This document shows, piece by piece, positions 1 through 8,680 of a stretch of 46,392 nt of DNA. Source of the stretch: Spirochaetaceae bacterium (GTDB lineage Bacteria > Spirochaetota > Spirochaetia > SZUA-6 > DRHE01); assembly GCA_020353535.1 (NCBI GenBank), contig CP070696.1:3865787-3912178 (forward strand). Direction: 5' to 3'. Below the pieces are notes generated by a model. The model searched no databases and was not told where the DNA came from. It was given only the letters and a program-made list of their open reading frames with translations. The position numbers were made by a program, and so were the translations under genes. Each line of letters begins with the position of its first letter. Position 1 is the first letter of the stretch.

Positions 1-370
<370 letters not shown>

Positions 371-649
371 TAACTTGTAGCTCCCCATTCCGAAGAACAG
401 AGAGCTCAATTTCTGAAATCTTCGTTCACTTCACTCCAGAAATCTTCACCCACGTCTCACTCTCCCTCGATCCTTACCTCTCTTACTCCCTTCCCTATTC
501 CAGAAACGCACCCCCTCCCACACGCCCAAACACCTTCAGCCCCTTGCCTCCGGTACCTCACGCGGTTCAGTGTGCCCTTCTGTCTTTCAAAGATCCCTGC
601 TTCACGCCCTTCAGTTCCCCTTCTGAGCAGGGTCTGAAGCGCAAGAGCG
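371..649 (-). other. rRNA leader (non-coding)
   Basis: This stretch between the rRNA promoter and the 16S 5' end has no credible gene. On the minus strand it carries a TTTGAAAGACAG run (near 585-597) of the kind found near boxA antitermination sites in rRNA leaders, but the match is loose. The rest is purine-rich on the transcribed strand and probably forms the 5' processing stem of the rRNA precursor. Confidence 0.5.
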
Positions 650-679
650 AATTTACTCCACTCAAATATTTAATGTCAA
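650..679 (-). promoter_or_regulatory. Promoter of the rRNA operon
   Basis: Minus-strand TTGACA (674-679), 18-base spacer, TAAATT (650-655). The -35 is perfect. Transcription would start near 643, about 270 bases before the 16S 5' end. The bases between here and 823 contain no other gene; several TATAAA or TAATAAT runs there lack a matched -35. Confidence 0.65.
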
Positions 680-822
680 GTACTATTGCAAAAATAAATC
701 TGAGTTTTTACGGACTACTATAAAGACCACTACGGCCAGGCCCACCCCTGCCCGCCGCGTAACTAACACAATAGTAATAATATCTGCAGGAAATATCAAG
801 GGCTTGAGGCGCAAATTGTGGG

Positions 823-851
823 TTGACCAAGAAAAATCGCAAACCTACAAT
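823..851 (+). promoter_or_regulatory. Promoter of the CDP-alcohol phosphatidyltransferase gene
   Basis: TTGACC (823-828), 17-base spacer, TACAAT (846-851). The -10 ends 12 bases before the ATG at 864, so the transcript would begin about 5-7 bases before the start codon. This promoter lies inside the open frame that extends up to 804, which argues that the longer reading is not used. Confidence 0.6.
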
Positions 852-863
852 TCGACCTATCCT

Positions 864-2261
864 ATGCGCATTGAACCGGATATCAGGCCAAACAAACATA
901 TCCCCAACTTGCTGTCCCTTTCCCGGATCCTATTAGGATTTGTGTTTTTTCTGCTGTTCCGCAAGGGCACGACGGCAAATACCGCGATCTGCCTGGGAAT
1001 CATCACGCTCGGGATGATCACCGATTACCTGGACGGAACCCTGGCAAGGAGAAACAACCTGGTTACCATGGCGGGCAAATGGATCGATCCGCTGTCCGAC
1101 TTCACCTTCTTCTTCTTCGTGTATCTGGCCTTCTACACGGTTTCACTCATGCCCCTGGTCCTGCTGATACTGTTCCTGCTGCGGGAAATCTCAATGTACA
1201 CAGTGATACGGCCGCTGTATGTAAAAAGGCAGATGGATCCGGCGGCGAAACTGCCGGGGAAGATAAAGACGGCACTTCAAATTGCCGGGACCTTGATCAT
1301 TACGGCGCTCACGCTCGCCTATCACCTCGAAATCCTGAATTTTTCCACGCTGCGAGGCACCTCCATACCATTGCTCTCGCTGATGGTGGCGACTTCTCTG
1401 GCTTCCATTTACTGGTACGTGAAACCATTGTTAGCGAGGGCAGACAGGAATCCGGAAATGAAGGAAATGAGACAGCGGCTTTTCAGGCTCGTTTTCTATC
1501 CGATCCTTGCCCTGCTCCTCCTGTACTGCCTGTATGCCTACGTGGTGACGGTTCTCTATAATATAAATCTAAAAACATACGCCCTGTATGTACTGCTCAA
1601 CAGCTTATACCACGTATTGATTGTCCTCGCCTCGCTGGCCGTTCGCAGCGAGTTTAGGCTGGAGACAAGCGGAAAAATCCTGAACCGGATAAACCTGCCG
1701 CTCTATCTTTCCTTCTCCCGCATCTGTGCTGTTCCCACTCTGGTGCTACTGTTTCTGTCCATAGAAAAGATAGAAGCGCTCGTGGTTCTGGTCCCCCTTC
1801 TGGCATTCCTCTTTTTGACAGATTTGTTTGATGGATTGCTGGCCCGAGGTTTGGAGCAAACCACGCACATCGGACGAATCCTGGATGCCGCCGGGGATTA
1901 TGTGTTAATCCTAGCGATTTCCTGGGTGTACCTTATTATCGGTTTCATCCCGATCTGGTTGTTCATCATCGTACTGGTCCGGCTGGTTGTTCAGGCGATC
2001 GGAATCATTACACTGTATATCCTGCGCGGATACTCCTATCTGAAGCTTTCGTTTCTCGGCAAAGCTTCTGTTTTCGCCGTTTTTACGATCTACGGTATCG
2101 AGCTGCTGGAGTACCTGCAGGCAAGGGGGATAGGCCATCCCACGGTGGTAAGGATTCTCGAGATCATCGCGGCGGGAATCGTAGCCGTGTCCCTGCTGGA
2201 AAAGGTGTTCCTGCTGCGCAGATCCTTCGGCAAAATATTCGGGGAGCGCCGGGATCAGTAG
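864..2261 (+). CDS. Tandem two-domain CDP-alcohol phosphatidyltransferase, membrane
   Basis: Integral membrane protein of 465 residues with two copies of the CDP-alcohol phosphotransferase domain. Both copies keep the full catalytic signature DxxDGxxAR-x8-GxxxDxxxD: residues 54-79 (DYLDG...DPLSD) and residues 320-345 (DLFDG...DAAGD). The family transfers a phosphoalcohol from a CDP-linked donor to make phospholipid head groups (for example PgsA, Pcs, PssA). Usual members are 180-250 residues with one domain, so this is a fusion or internal duplication, each half with about six hydrophobic segments. The ATG at 864 was chosen because a promoter overlaps the upstream TTG-initiated extension (804). 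The 3' end overlaps the convergent gene at 2255 by 7 bases. The substrate cannot be told from sequence; phosphatidylglycerophosphate, archaetidyl-type or inositol-type lipids are all possible. Confidence 0.85.
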   Translation: MRIEPDIRPNKHIPNLLSLSRILLGFVFFLLFRKGTTANTAICLGIITLGMITDYLDGTLARRNNLVTMAGKWIDPLSDFTFFFFVYLAFYTVSLMPLVLLILFLLREISMYTVIRPLYVKRQMDPAAKLPGKIKTALQIAGTLIITALTLAYHLEILNFSTLRGTSIPLLSLMVATSLASIYWYVKPLLARADRNPEMKEMRQRLFRLVFYPILALLLLYCLYAYVVTVLYNINLKTYALYVLLNSLYHVLIVLASLAVRSEFRLETSGKILNRINLPLYLSFSRICAVPTLVLLFLSIEKIEALVVLVPLLAFLFLTDLFDGLLARGLEQTTHIGRILDAAGDYVLILAISWVYLIIGFIPIWLFIIVLVRLVVQAIGIITLYILRGYSYLKLSFLGKASVFAVFTIYGIELLEYLQARGIGHPTVVRILEIIAAGIVAVSLLEKVFLLRRSFGKIFGERRDQ

Positions 2262-3085
2262 ATCTCGATGATCTGCAGACCCCCGTCGTTCTGAACTCTC
2301 AGGGAGTACACCGACAGCTCTCGTGCCCGCTTCAAATCCATCTCGATTTGCACGGTTCGTACGCCGGGGATCCGGGAATCGTAGCGTTCGTAGAGTTCCC
2401 ACAGCTTCGCGGTTATTCCCGACGGCTCGCTAAAGTAATAGTCCGAGTCCTGTTGACGAATCTTGGCACCGGACTCGGTTCTCTCCACTTCAAAGGAGGA
2501 GATGCCCTCGAAGCGATACCAGGTCTTGGTCCCGAGAAAAACGAGATAATCATCGAAGATCACGACCTTTACCACGGGGGCGAAGTAGGTACCTTCCAGC
2601 CAGGTGATGACGCTTTCCCCCTTGTCCGGAAGGATCTCCAATTTCATTCGATTGTCCTGCACCTCCAGTGCCCGCACCTGGCCGATCTCCGTCTCCCCGG
2701 TGAAGGCGTTCAGGCTCTGCAGGAAGGCGAGCAGGGTTCCGGCAAGGGCGATGGCCAGGATTACCGCCACCAGACCGAAGGTCTTCTTAAAGTGGAAGAC
2801 GAGAAAGAATAATACAGTACTACCTAAAAAAAGGTAGAGCAAACCCAGATCGAGGATCTTCTCGGGGCCGGGTGCAAACACGGCGCCCAGGGCGGCTACT
2901 ACGGCCAGACAGAGGTAGAGGGTGAAGAAGGTCCATTTGGTTGTTTTAGCACGCTCCGCATCCGAGGCACGCCAGCGAGGATAGGCCGCAGGCCGCAAGG
3001 CTCGGTTCAAAGCCGCGCCGCAGAACAGGCCGGCGATAACCAGCCAGAGATGTGGGCTTTGCAGTACCGGGATACTAGAACCCAT
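2255..3085 (-). CDS. Unknown membrane protein, four TM segments plus a C-terminal soluble domain
   Basis: I do not recognise this 276-residue protein. It has about four hydrophobic segments in residues 10-125 (around 12-28, 50-70, 78-98 and 103-123). A soluble, beta-rich C-terminal half (130-276) follows, rich in charged and aromatic residues (KTWYRFEGISSFEVER), suggestive of a PH-like or other small beta fold. It is the last gene of the thrS operon, and its start overlaps the end of the M32 peptidase by 11 bases, implying translational coupling. There is no terminator between its end and the convergent phosphatidyltransferase gene, whose stop codon lies within it. Confidence 0.7.
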   Translation of the reverse strand: MGSSIPVLQSPHLWLVIAGLFCGAALNRALRPAAYPRWRASDAERAKTTKWTFFTLYLCLAVVAALGAVFAPGPEKILDLGLLYLFLGSTVLFFLVFHFKKTFGLVAVILAIALAGTLLAFLQSLNAFTGETEIGQVRALEVQDNRMKLEILPDKGESVITWLEGTYFAPVVKVVIFDDYLVFLGTKTWYRFEGISSFEVERTESGAKIRQQDSDYYFSEPSGITAKLWELYERYDSRIPGVRTVQIEMDLKRARELSVYSLRVQNDGGLQIIEIY

Positions 3086-4655
3086 AGATTTCGCCGAACT
3101 TCTCTGCCAGGTAGTCGAGCAGGTAGCGAGGATTCAAGGGTTCCCCGGTGACCCGTGCACAAAGTTCCCGGGCGGAATATATCCTGGCATGTTTGTGGAT
3201 GTTTTCCCTCAGCCAATTGAGTATGGTCTGGAAACGTCCCCGTCCGATCTGATTCCGCCAATCCGGAATGTCCCGGATCAGAGTATTGAAGAATTGAGCG
3301 GCGTACAGATTTCCCAGAGAGTAGGTAGGAAAGTAGCCGACCATTCCCCCAGACCAATGAATGTCCTGAAGCACCCCTTGGGTGTCATTGCGTGGCTCCA
3401 AGCCGAGCAGCTCCTTCATCTGCGCGTTCCAGGCGGCGGGCAGGTCATTCACGGCCAAATCCTCGCCGATCAACTGCTTCTCCAGCCCGAATCTCAGCAG
3501 GATATGCAGGTTGTAGGTAACCTCGTCCGCCTCCACTCGAATAAAGGATGGGGAAACATGGTTGATGCCCTCGTAGAAGCGGCGCAGATCCACGTCTCCG
3601 AGAGACTCGGGGAACAGAGCCTTCAGCTGTGGGTAATAATGCGACCAGAAGGGGTAGCTACGACCGATCAGGTTTTCCATCAATCGTGACTGGGATTCGT
3701 GGATGCCGAGGGACGCCCCATCGGCGAGGAGCGTTCCCTGCACGGCCTTGCCAAATCCCAATTCGTAAAGCCCGTGGCCGCACTCATGGATGGTTCCGAA
3801 GATGGCCGTAGGAAAGTATCTGCTGTCGTAGCGGGTGGTGATGCGTACATCCGAGCTTCCCAGTGTCGTAGTGAAGGGATGTGCCGATTCGTCGAGTCGT
3901 CCCCGTGTGAAGTCGTAGCCGAGGCTCTCGAGGACCTTGATACCGAAAGTCCGCTGTTTGTCGATCCCATATTTCCGATTCAAGAAGTCGGTGTCCACCT
4001 TTTTTCTAGATCCCCTTATCTTGTCCAGCAGCTGTTTTAATCCCTGCCGCAGGCCTGAAAATACCTCCTCGACGTCGGCGGTCTTCATCCAGGGCTCGAA
4101 CTCGTCGAGCAGGGGATCGTAGGGATGATCTTCATACCCGAGACAGGAGCTCACATCGCGGACCAGAGCGAGAATTATGCTGAGCTGACCGGAAAACTTC
4201 GAGAAATCAGCGGCCTTGCGCGCTTCAGCCCACACACGCTGACCGATCGCCGTTTGTTTTGCTAGCTCCGTGACCACGCGCCGGGGAATCTTGGAATTGC
4301 GGCGATACTGCCGCGCCAGTTCGCGCAGGAACGCCCGCTCGATTCCCTGAAAGGTATCGGGAATCCGCGGTGTCGGATCCGCATCCAGAGAAACCCCGAT
4401 GGCGGTGAGGGTCTCTCCGATTTCCGGCTGGGTGATGCGGTCATGCATAAGTCCGCTTAGCAAGGACAGCTGGTCAGCCCGATTCAGCACCGCTGCCTCC
4501 GGCATGTAGGTTTCCTGATCCCAGTGGAGGATCGCCGCGGTATGGCTCAGAAGACGGTATTCCCGATCGATCTCCTTCAGCCGCTCCAACTTATCGTTGC
4601 CCTGCATCTGTTCGCTCACAAATGCTTTCCTTTCCGCGCTATTGATTTTTTGCAC
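3075..4655 (-). CDS. M32 family metallocarboxypeptidase (Taq carboxypeptidase type)
   Basis: Cytoplasmic zinc-dependent carboxypeptidase that removes C-terminal residues from peptides, a peptide-recycling function. The 526-residue length is normal for M32 (about 500). The zinc motif HExxH is present as HECGH in GTIHECGHGLYELG, followed by the family-typical GIHESQSRLMEN stretch carrying the third metal-ligand Glu. There is no signal peptide. The start is GTG at 4655; an ATG at 4607 is an alternative but has no better ribosome site. It sits 16 bases after the ATP-cone kinase-like gene and overlaps the membrane protein downstream, so it belongs to the thrS operon. Confidence 0.93.
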   Translation of the reverse strand: MQKINSAERKAFVSEQMQGNDKLERLKEIDREYRLLSHTAAILHWDQETYMPEAAVLNRADQLSLLSGLMHDRITQPEIGETLTAIGVSLDADPTPRIPDTFQGIERAFLRELARQYRRNSKIPRRVVTELAKQTAIGQRVWAEARKAADFSKFSGQLSIILALVRDVSSCLGYEDHPYDPLLDEFEPWMKTADVEEVFSGLRQGLKQLLDKIRGSRKKVDTDFLNRKYGIDKQRTFGIKVLESLGYDFTRGRLDESAHPFTTTLGSSDVRITTRYDSRYFPTAIFGTIHECGHGLYELGFGKAVQGTLLADGASLGIHESQSRLMENLIGRSYPFWSHYYPQLKALFPESLGDVDLRRFYEGINHVSPSFIRVEADEVTYNLHILLRFGLEKQLIGEDLAVNDLPAAWNAQMKELLGLEPRNDTQGVLQDIHWSGGMVGYFPTYSLGNLYAAQFFNTLIRDIPDWRNQIGRGRFQTILNWLRENIHKHARIYSARELCARVTGEPLNPRYLLDYLAEKFGEIYGF

Positions 4656-4671
4656 TTTCTACGATTCCCTC

Positions 4672-6003
4672 TCAGTAATCGTACTCGCTGCCGCCAATGA
4701 ACTCCCTCAGGAGAGAGTCTCGCGGTACGATCCGCTCGTCGGTCCAGGCGGGCACCTGCTCGAAGACCCGCTGAATCCGCAGCGCCCGATCGTGGGCATC
4801 GGCACTGTCGGTATCGTTCGCGAACTCCCGAACAAAGGCCGGGAACAGATCGCCCAGCCGGTGCTTCATAATGGGAATCTCATATGGGAGAAAACTGTTG
4901 ACGATACTGTCCGCTTCCCGCAGGCGGGGCACGATGTAGCGCAGCTCGGATCGGCGTACGAAGTGCCAGTGACGAATCGTTTGGGCCGGACTGTAGTTGC
5001 GGAACAGCATGTCCCGTACCATTCTCCTCAGCAACCGGATGTCCGCCCAGCGTACGAATTGGTTGGTGCCGTCTTTGACCTGGGAGAGGGTCTCGATATA
5101 AAGACGAAACTTCTGCTCCTCCGGGATCCCTTCGCTCATCTCGGGGAACAATCCGTGCAGGGAATCGATCAAGAGGATCTCCCCCTCCCGGAGCTGCATA
5201 TGTCCCGAACTACCCTCCCGTCTCCCCGTTTTAAAATTGTAGAAGGGAATCTCCACCCTTTTTTCCTGCAGCAGGGAGCGAAAGGTCTGGTTGATCAGCG
5301 GGATATCGAGCGCCTGGGGTGTCTCGAAATCGTAGTCTCCCCTTAGATCCTTCGGATGATCTTTGAGATCGAGAAAGAAATGGTCCACGTTGATCGGCAC
5401 GAAACTGTACCCCAGTGGTTTTAGCTGTTGTTCGACTTTAATGGTTGTGGTCGTCTTACCGGAAGAGGAGGGACCGGCAATGATCACCATCTTCACGGAG
5501 TCCAGGCGTTCGCTCAGCTTCTCAACGGCTCGGGTTAACTCCTGGCCGTAAAACTCCTCGCAATCCCGAATCAGCTGCTCGTAGCGATTTTCCCGAATAC
5601 ACTCGGATATCTGTCTGAGCTGGACACAGTTATGATCGACCGCCCAAGAGAGGGCTTCCCAGAGCTTCTCATAGGGGATGTTGTCCGCCGAATAGGTAAG
5701 GCTCTTGCGTCCCGCTCGCTTCAGGGCGTGCTCGTATCTGTAGACAATATAGGCCTTGGCTGTCTTGGCGTGGCCCCGTTCGATCAAAGCTTTTTCAACC
5801 AGATCCTGGACCTCCTCCACCGTGGGAATACTATCCCCGCGCTGTCGCTGTTCGAGCAGGCGTACAACATCATCGGTTACTTTTTCGGCCTTAACCCGGT
5901 CCCGACCACCGACGGCGACGGCGGCCTGGAGTATGGCGAAGGATATTTTTTCCCGATTGAAGGGAACGATTCGGCCGTCCCGCTTCAGGATCTGCTTGAT
6001 CAT
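4672..6003 (-). CDS. ATP-cone / uridine-kinase-like P-loop protein
   Basis: A 443-residue protein with two parts. Residues 1-95 form an ATP-cone, the nucleotide-sensing domain best known from ribonucleotide reductases and NrdR (start VIKRDGRIVPFNREKI-like, then a KTAKAYIVYR end). From about 165 there is a uridine kinase/phosphoribulokinase fold with Walker A GPSSSGKTT (177-185) and the NVDHFF acidic block. Related nucleoside-kinase-like proteins in clostridia and Thermotoga carry a TGS domain instead of the ATP-cone. The likely reaction is phosphorylation of a nucleoside or related hydroxyl compound, but this is not proven. It starts 3 bases after the thrS stop, so the two are co-translated. 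Confidence 0.8.
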   Translation of the reverse strand: MIKQILKRDGRIVPFNREKISFAILQAAVAVGGRDRVKAEKVTDDVVRLLEQRQRGDSIPTVEEVQDLVEKALIERGHAKTAKAYIVYRYEHALKRAGRKSLTYSADNIPYEKLWEALSWAVDHNCVQLRQISECIRENRYEQLIRDCEEFYGQELTRAVEKLSERLDSVKMVIIAGPSSSGKTTTTIKVEQQLKPLGYSFVPINVDHFFLDLKDHPKDLRGDYDFETPQALDIPLINQTFRSLLQEKRVEIPFYNFKTGRREGSSGHMQLREGEILLIDSLHGLFPEMSEGIPEEQKFRLYIETLSQVKDGTNQFVRWADIRLLRRMVRDMLFRNYSPAQTIRHWHFVRRSELRYIVPRLREADSIVNSFLPYEIPIMKHRLGDLFPAFVREFANDTDSADAHDRALRIQRVFEQVPAWTDERIVPRDSLLREFIGGSEYDY

Positions 6004-6006
6004 GCC

Positions 6007-7746
6007 CTAGCTATCATGGAGCATGGCCAGGAACTTTTCAATAGAAAGCTCCTGCCTCTGTTCTCCCTCCCGAGTCCGAAGGGAGATGTTGCCGCTTGCA
6101 CGCTCCTTCTCCCCCAGAATGATCATATAGGGAATCTTCTGATTTTGAGCACTGCGGATTTTGGCATTCATCCGCTGATCGCTGAGGTCCGTTGAAATCC
6201 GCACGTCCCTGTCGCCGAGTTGCCTGGCGACCTGCTCGGCGTACGGATTGAACGCGGGAGCCACCGGAATCACCACGGCCTGTACGGGCGCCAGCCAGAC
6301 CGGAAATGCTCCACCGTAGTGTTCGCTCAGAACTCCGAAAAAACGCTCCAGCGATCCCAGCAGGGCACGGTGTACCATGTAGGGCCGCTGCAGGCTGCCA
6401 TCGTCGGCGGCGTAGGTCATATCGAAGCGCTCGGGCAGGTTGAAGTCGAACTGGATCGTGGTCATCTGCCACTCGCGCCTTAGAGAATCTTTGACCTTCA
6501 GATCGATCTTCGGACCGTAGAAGGCTCCGCCTCCCTCATCGAGCTCGTATTCCAAGGCCTCCCTGTCGATGGCTTTTTTCAGACTCTGTGTGGCCTGTTC
6601 CCAGCGTTTCGGCTCGCCCACGCTCTTCTCCCCCGGACGGGTGGCCAGGTAGGCTTTTACATCAGCAAAACCGAAGGCCTTCCAGATATCGAGGGAAAAG
6701 CGCAAGGTCGAGTGGATTTCTTCTTCGATCTGCTCAGGTGTACAGAAGATGTGGGCATCGTCCTGGGTGAATCCCCGTACTCGCAGCAGGCCGTGCAGGA
6801 CTCCCGAACGTTCATAGCGGTAGACCGTACCCAGCTCCGCCCAGCGAAGCGGCAGCTCCCGGTAGGAGCGCAGGGAAGATTTGTAGATCATGATGTGGAA
6901 GGGGCAATTCATGGGCTTGAGGTAGTAATCCGTCTCATCGATGCTCAAAGGAGCGTACATGTTTTCCTTGTAGAAATCCAGATGCCCCGAGGTCTCCCAG
7001 AGCCACGACTTGCCGATGTGGGGGGTGTTGATCAGCTGATAGCCGTGCTTGAAGTGCTCCTTCTTCCAATAGTCCTCTATCAGATGGCGAATCAAGGCGC
7101 CCTTGGGGTGCCAGTAGATCAAACCCGCACCGGCCTCCTCGTGCGTCGAGTACAGATCCAGGTCCTTTCCCAGCCGCCGGTGGTCCCGCTTCTCTATCTC
7201 TTCCCGCCGCTTCAGATAAGCCTCCAACTCCTTGCGACTTTCCCAGACGGTGCCGTAAATGCGGGTCAACATGGGATTGCGTTCGTGCCCCCTCCAGTAG
7301 GCGCCGGCAATCGACAGCAGCTTGAAGGCGTCCGCATGAAGCTCCCCGGTACTGCCCACGTGGGGTCCCCGGCACAGATCAGTAAAGGTGTCCTGGCTGT
7401 ACAGAGAGATCTCATCCCCCGCCGGTAGCTCCCGGATCAGTTCCAGCTTGTAAGGCTGATCGGAAAACATCTTCAGCGCCTCCTTCCGGGTCACGACCCG
7501 GCGGGAAAAAGAATGATTCCCCGCAATGATCTCCCGCATACGCTTTTCGATTGTCTCCAGATCTTCTGCCTTCAACGGCTCTGAAAGATCGAAATCGTAG
7601 TAGAAACCGTCCTCGATAGGCGGTCCGATCGCCAACTTGGTCCCGGGGAACATTTCCAGCACCGCCTCAGCCATAACATGCGCGGTGGAGTGGCGAATCT
7701 TCAGTAATTTTTCGTTGCGCTGGTCTAAAGCCGTAGCTTCTGCCAT
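6007..7746 (-). CDS. thrS: Threonyl-tRNA synthetase lacking the N-terminal TGS domain
   Basis: Charges tRNA-Thr with threonine in the cytoplasm. The 579-residue protein starts directly in the N2 editing domain: HSTAHV gives the HxxxH pair H19/H23, and CRGPHV lies further on. The roughly 60-residue TGS domain of the 642-residue E. coli enzyme is absent. The catalytic core has class II motif 2 (YRYERSGVLHGLLRVRGF), the zinc region MNCPFH, motif 3 around LLGSLERFFGVL, and a C-terminal anticodon-binding domain. The start ATG has a good CGGAGG ribosome site 7 bases upstream. TGS-less ThrRS is known in other spirochaetes. First gene of a four-gene operon; see the structured leader upstream. Confidence 0.97.
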   Translation of the reverse strand: MAEATALDQRNEKLLKIRHSTAHVMAEAVLEMFPGTKLAIGPPIEDGFYYDFDLSEPLKAEDLETIEKRMREIIAGNHSFSRRVVTRKEALKMFSDQPYKLELIRELPAGDEISLYSQDTFTDLCRGPHVGSTGELHADAFKLLSIAGAYWRGHERNPMLTRIYGTVWESRKELEAYLKRREEIEKRDHRRLGKDLDLYSTHEEAGAGLIYWHPKGALIRHLIEDYWKKEHFKHGYQLINTPHIGKSWLWETSGHLDFYKENMYAPLSIDETDYYLKPMNCPFHIMIYKSSLRSYRELPLRWAELGTVYRYERSGVLHGLLRVRGFTQDDAHIFCTPEQIEEEIHSTLRFSLDIWKAFGFADVKAYLATRPGEKSVGEPKRWEQATQSLKKAIDREALEYELDEGGGAFYGPKIDLKVKDSLRREWQMTTIQFDFNLPERFDMTYAADDGSLQRPYMVHRALLGSLERFFGVLSEHYGGAFPVWLAPVQAVVIPVAPAFNPYAEQVARQLGDRDVRISTDLSDQRMNAKIRSAQNQKIPYMIILGEKERASGNISLRTREGEQRQELSIEKFLAMLHDS

Positions 7747-7769
7747 CTATAAACCTCCGAATAATAAAA

Positions 7770-7853
7770 GAGCCTTCATACTTCGGACAGGCACACGACA
7801 CATCCGACGTATAAAGGCTCCTCTCCACCCTCTGGAATCAGCCAGAAGTGGAG
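7770..7853 (-). promoter_or_regulatory. Structured thrS leader with terminator-like hairpin
   Basis: Reading the minus strand toward thrS there are two stem-loops. The first (7853 to 7823) pairs CTCCACTTCTGG with CCAGAGGGTGGAG around a CTGATT loop. The second (7820 to 7770) pairs GAGCCTT.ATAC.TCGGA with TCCGA.GTAT.AAGGCTC, about 16 pairs with a 15-base loop, and runs straight into TTTTATTAT, so it resembles an intrinsic terminator. It ends about 23 bases before the thrS start. The first stem contains AGGGUGGA, which matches the core of the T-box bulge, but the following ACCGCG of the T-box consensus is missing. An attenuator is the simplest reading. Confidence 0.5.
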
Positions 7854-7930
7854 AAAATCAGGCTGTAGTGAGTTGCCGTAACGCGTTCAACTATCTGCTC
7901 AATTTTCTCGTTCCGAAAATATCTAACAAA

Positions 7931-7959
7931 ACAATAGAAACTATCCTTGCCGGTGTCAA
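7931..7959 (-). promoter_or_regulatory. Promoter of the thrS operon
   Basis: Minus-strand TTGACA (7954-7959), 17-base spacer, TATTGT (7931-7936). The start would be near 7924, giving a leader of about 180 bases. Within that leader GAGAAAAT (near 7905) can pair with ATTTTCTC (near 7855), enclosing a smaller AGTTG/CAACT hairpin. Upstream, a short ACTGCC/GGCAGT hairpin at 7969-7986 may mark the end of the bcp transcript, though it lacks a T-tract. Confidence 0.7.
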
Positions 7960-8072
7960 CCGGGGGAACTGCCGGTTCTGGCAGTGTCACCCGGTCAGCC
8001 CGCGCTGTCAGCCCGCACCGGGTGCTCAGCCGGCGTGCGGTCAAGCGGCGTACCGGTACACGCGCCGATCGC

Positions 8073-8537
8073 TCAGCCAGCCAAGGCCTCCCTGGCCAAG
8101 GGAACGGTGTCTTTGGGGCTGACCTTGTACCAAGCCCGGATTACCTTGCCCTGCTCGTCGAGAAGAAAGGAGGAGCGGATGATGCCTTCGTACTCCTTAC
8201 CGTACATCGACTTCTTGCCCCACGTACCGTAAGCCTCAGCGATCTTATGATCCGGATCGGAAAGAAGGGTAAAATTGAGATCGTACTTATCCTTGAACTT
8301 TTTCAAGGCCGCCGGCTTATCCGGACTGATCCCCACCGCCGTTATGCCAGAATCGGACAGATCGGGCATGGCATCACGAATGCTGCAGGCCTGGGTTGTG
8401 CAGCCGGGGGTGTCCGCCTTGGGATAGAAGTAGAGAAGCAGCTTCTTTCCGGCATACTCCGAAAGCTGCACCTTGGTCCCATCCTGATCGAGCAGGGAAA
8501 ATGCCGGGCCTGACGCTCCATTTTTCAATTCTGCCAT
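8073..8537 (-). CDS. bcp: Thiol peroxidase, BCP/PrxQ type peroxiredoxin
   Basis: Reduces hydrogen and organic peroxides with electrons from thioredoxin. The 154-residue length is typical of BCP. The active site reads KADTPGCTTQAC: the peroxidatic Cys in TPGCT and a resolving Cys five residues later, the PrxQ arrangement. The ATG at 8537 was chosen over the longer frame because AGGAG lies 7 bases upstream and family members start here (MAELKNGASGPAFSLLDQDG). It has its own promoter and is separated from thrS by about 330 bases, so it is probably monocistronic. A peroxidase fits an anaerobe's oxygen defence. Confidence 0.95.
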   Translation of the reverse strand: MAELKNGASGPAFSLLDQDGTKVQLSEYAGKKLLLYFYPKADTPGCTTQACSIRDAMPDLSDSGITAVGISPDKPAALKKFKDKYDLNFTLLSDPDHKIAEAYGTWGKKSMYGKEYEGIIRSSFLLDEQGKVIRAWYKVSPKDTVPLAREALAG

Positions 8538-8613
8538 GGTAGTCTCCTGTATAGTAATCTTGCTGATTTTCTGTATCTCGTTAGGACATCGCAAATAAAA
8601 TTGCGGTCTAGAG

Positions 8614-8642
8614 AAATTAATTACAAAATCCGGCCCAGTCAA
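8614..8642 (-). promoter_or_regulatory. bcp promoter
   Basis: Minus-strand TTGACT (8637-8642), 17-base spacer, TAATTT (8614-8619). The transcript would start near 8607, leaving about 70 bases of leader that include a small CGCAA/TTGCG hairpin. Confidence 0.65.
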
Positions 8643-8680
8643 CTAGAGAAAACAATGAATCCATAAATGTATATTTGCAC

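Noticed and set aside
804..863. TTG-initiated N-terminal extension of the CDP-alcohol gene
   Set aside because: A promoter with 17-base spacing lies inside it, and the AAGGG is too close to the TTG to act as a ribosome site.
7823..7853. True T-box riboswitch
   Set aside because: AGGGUGGA fits, but ACCGCG does not follow and a specifier stem with the usual motifs was not found, so it is reported only as an attenuator-like leader.
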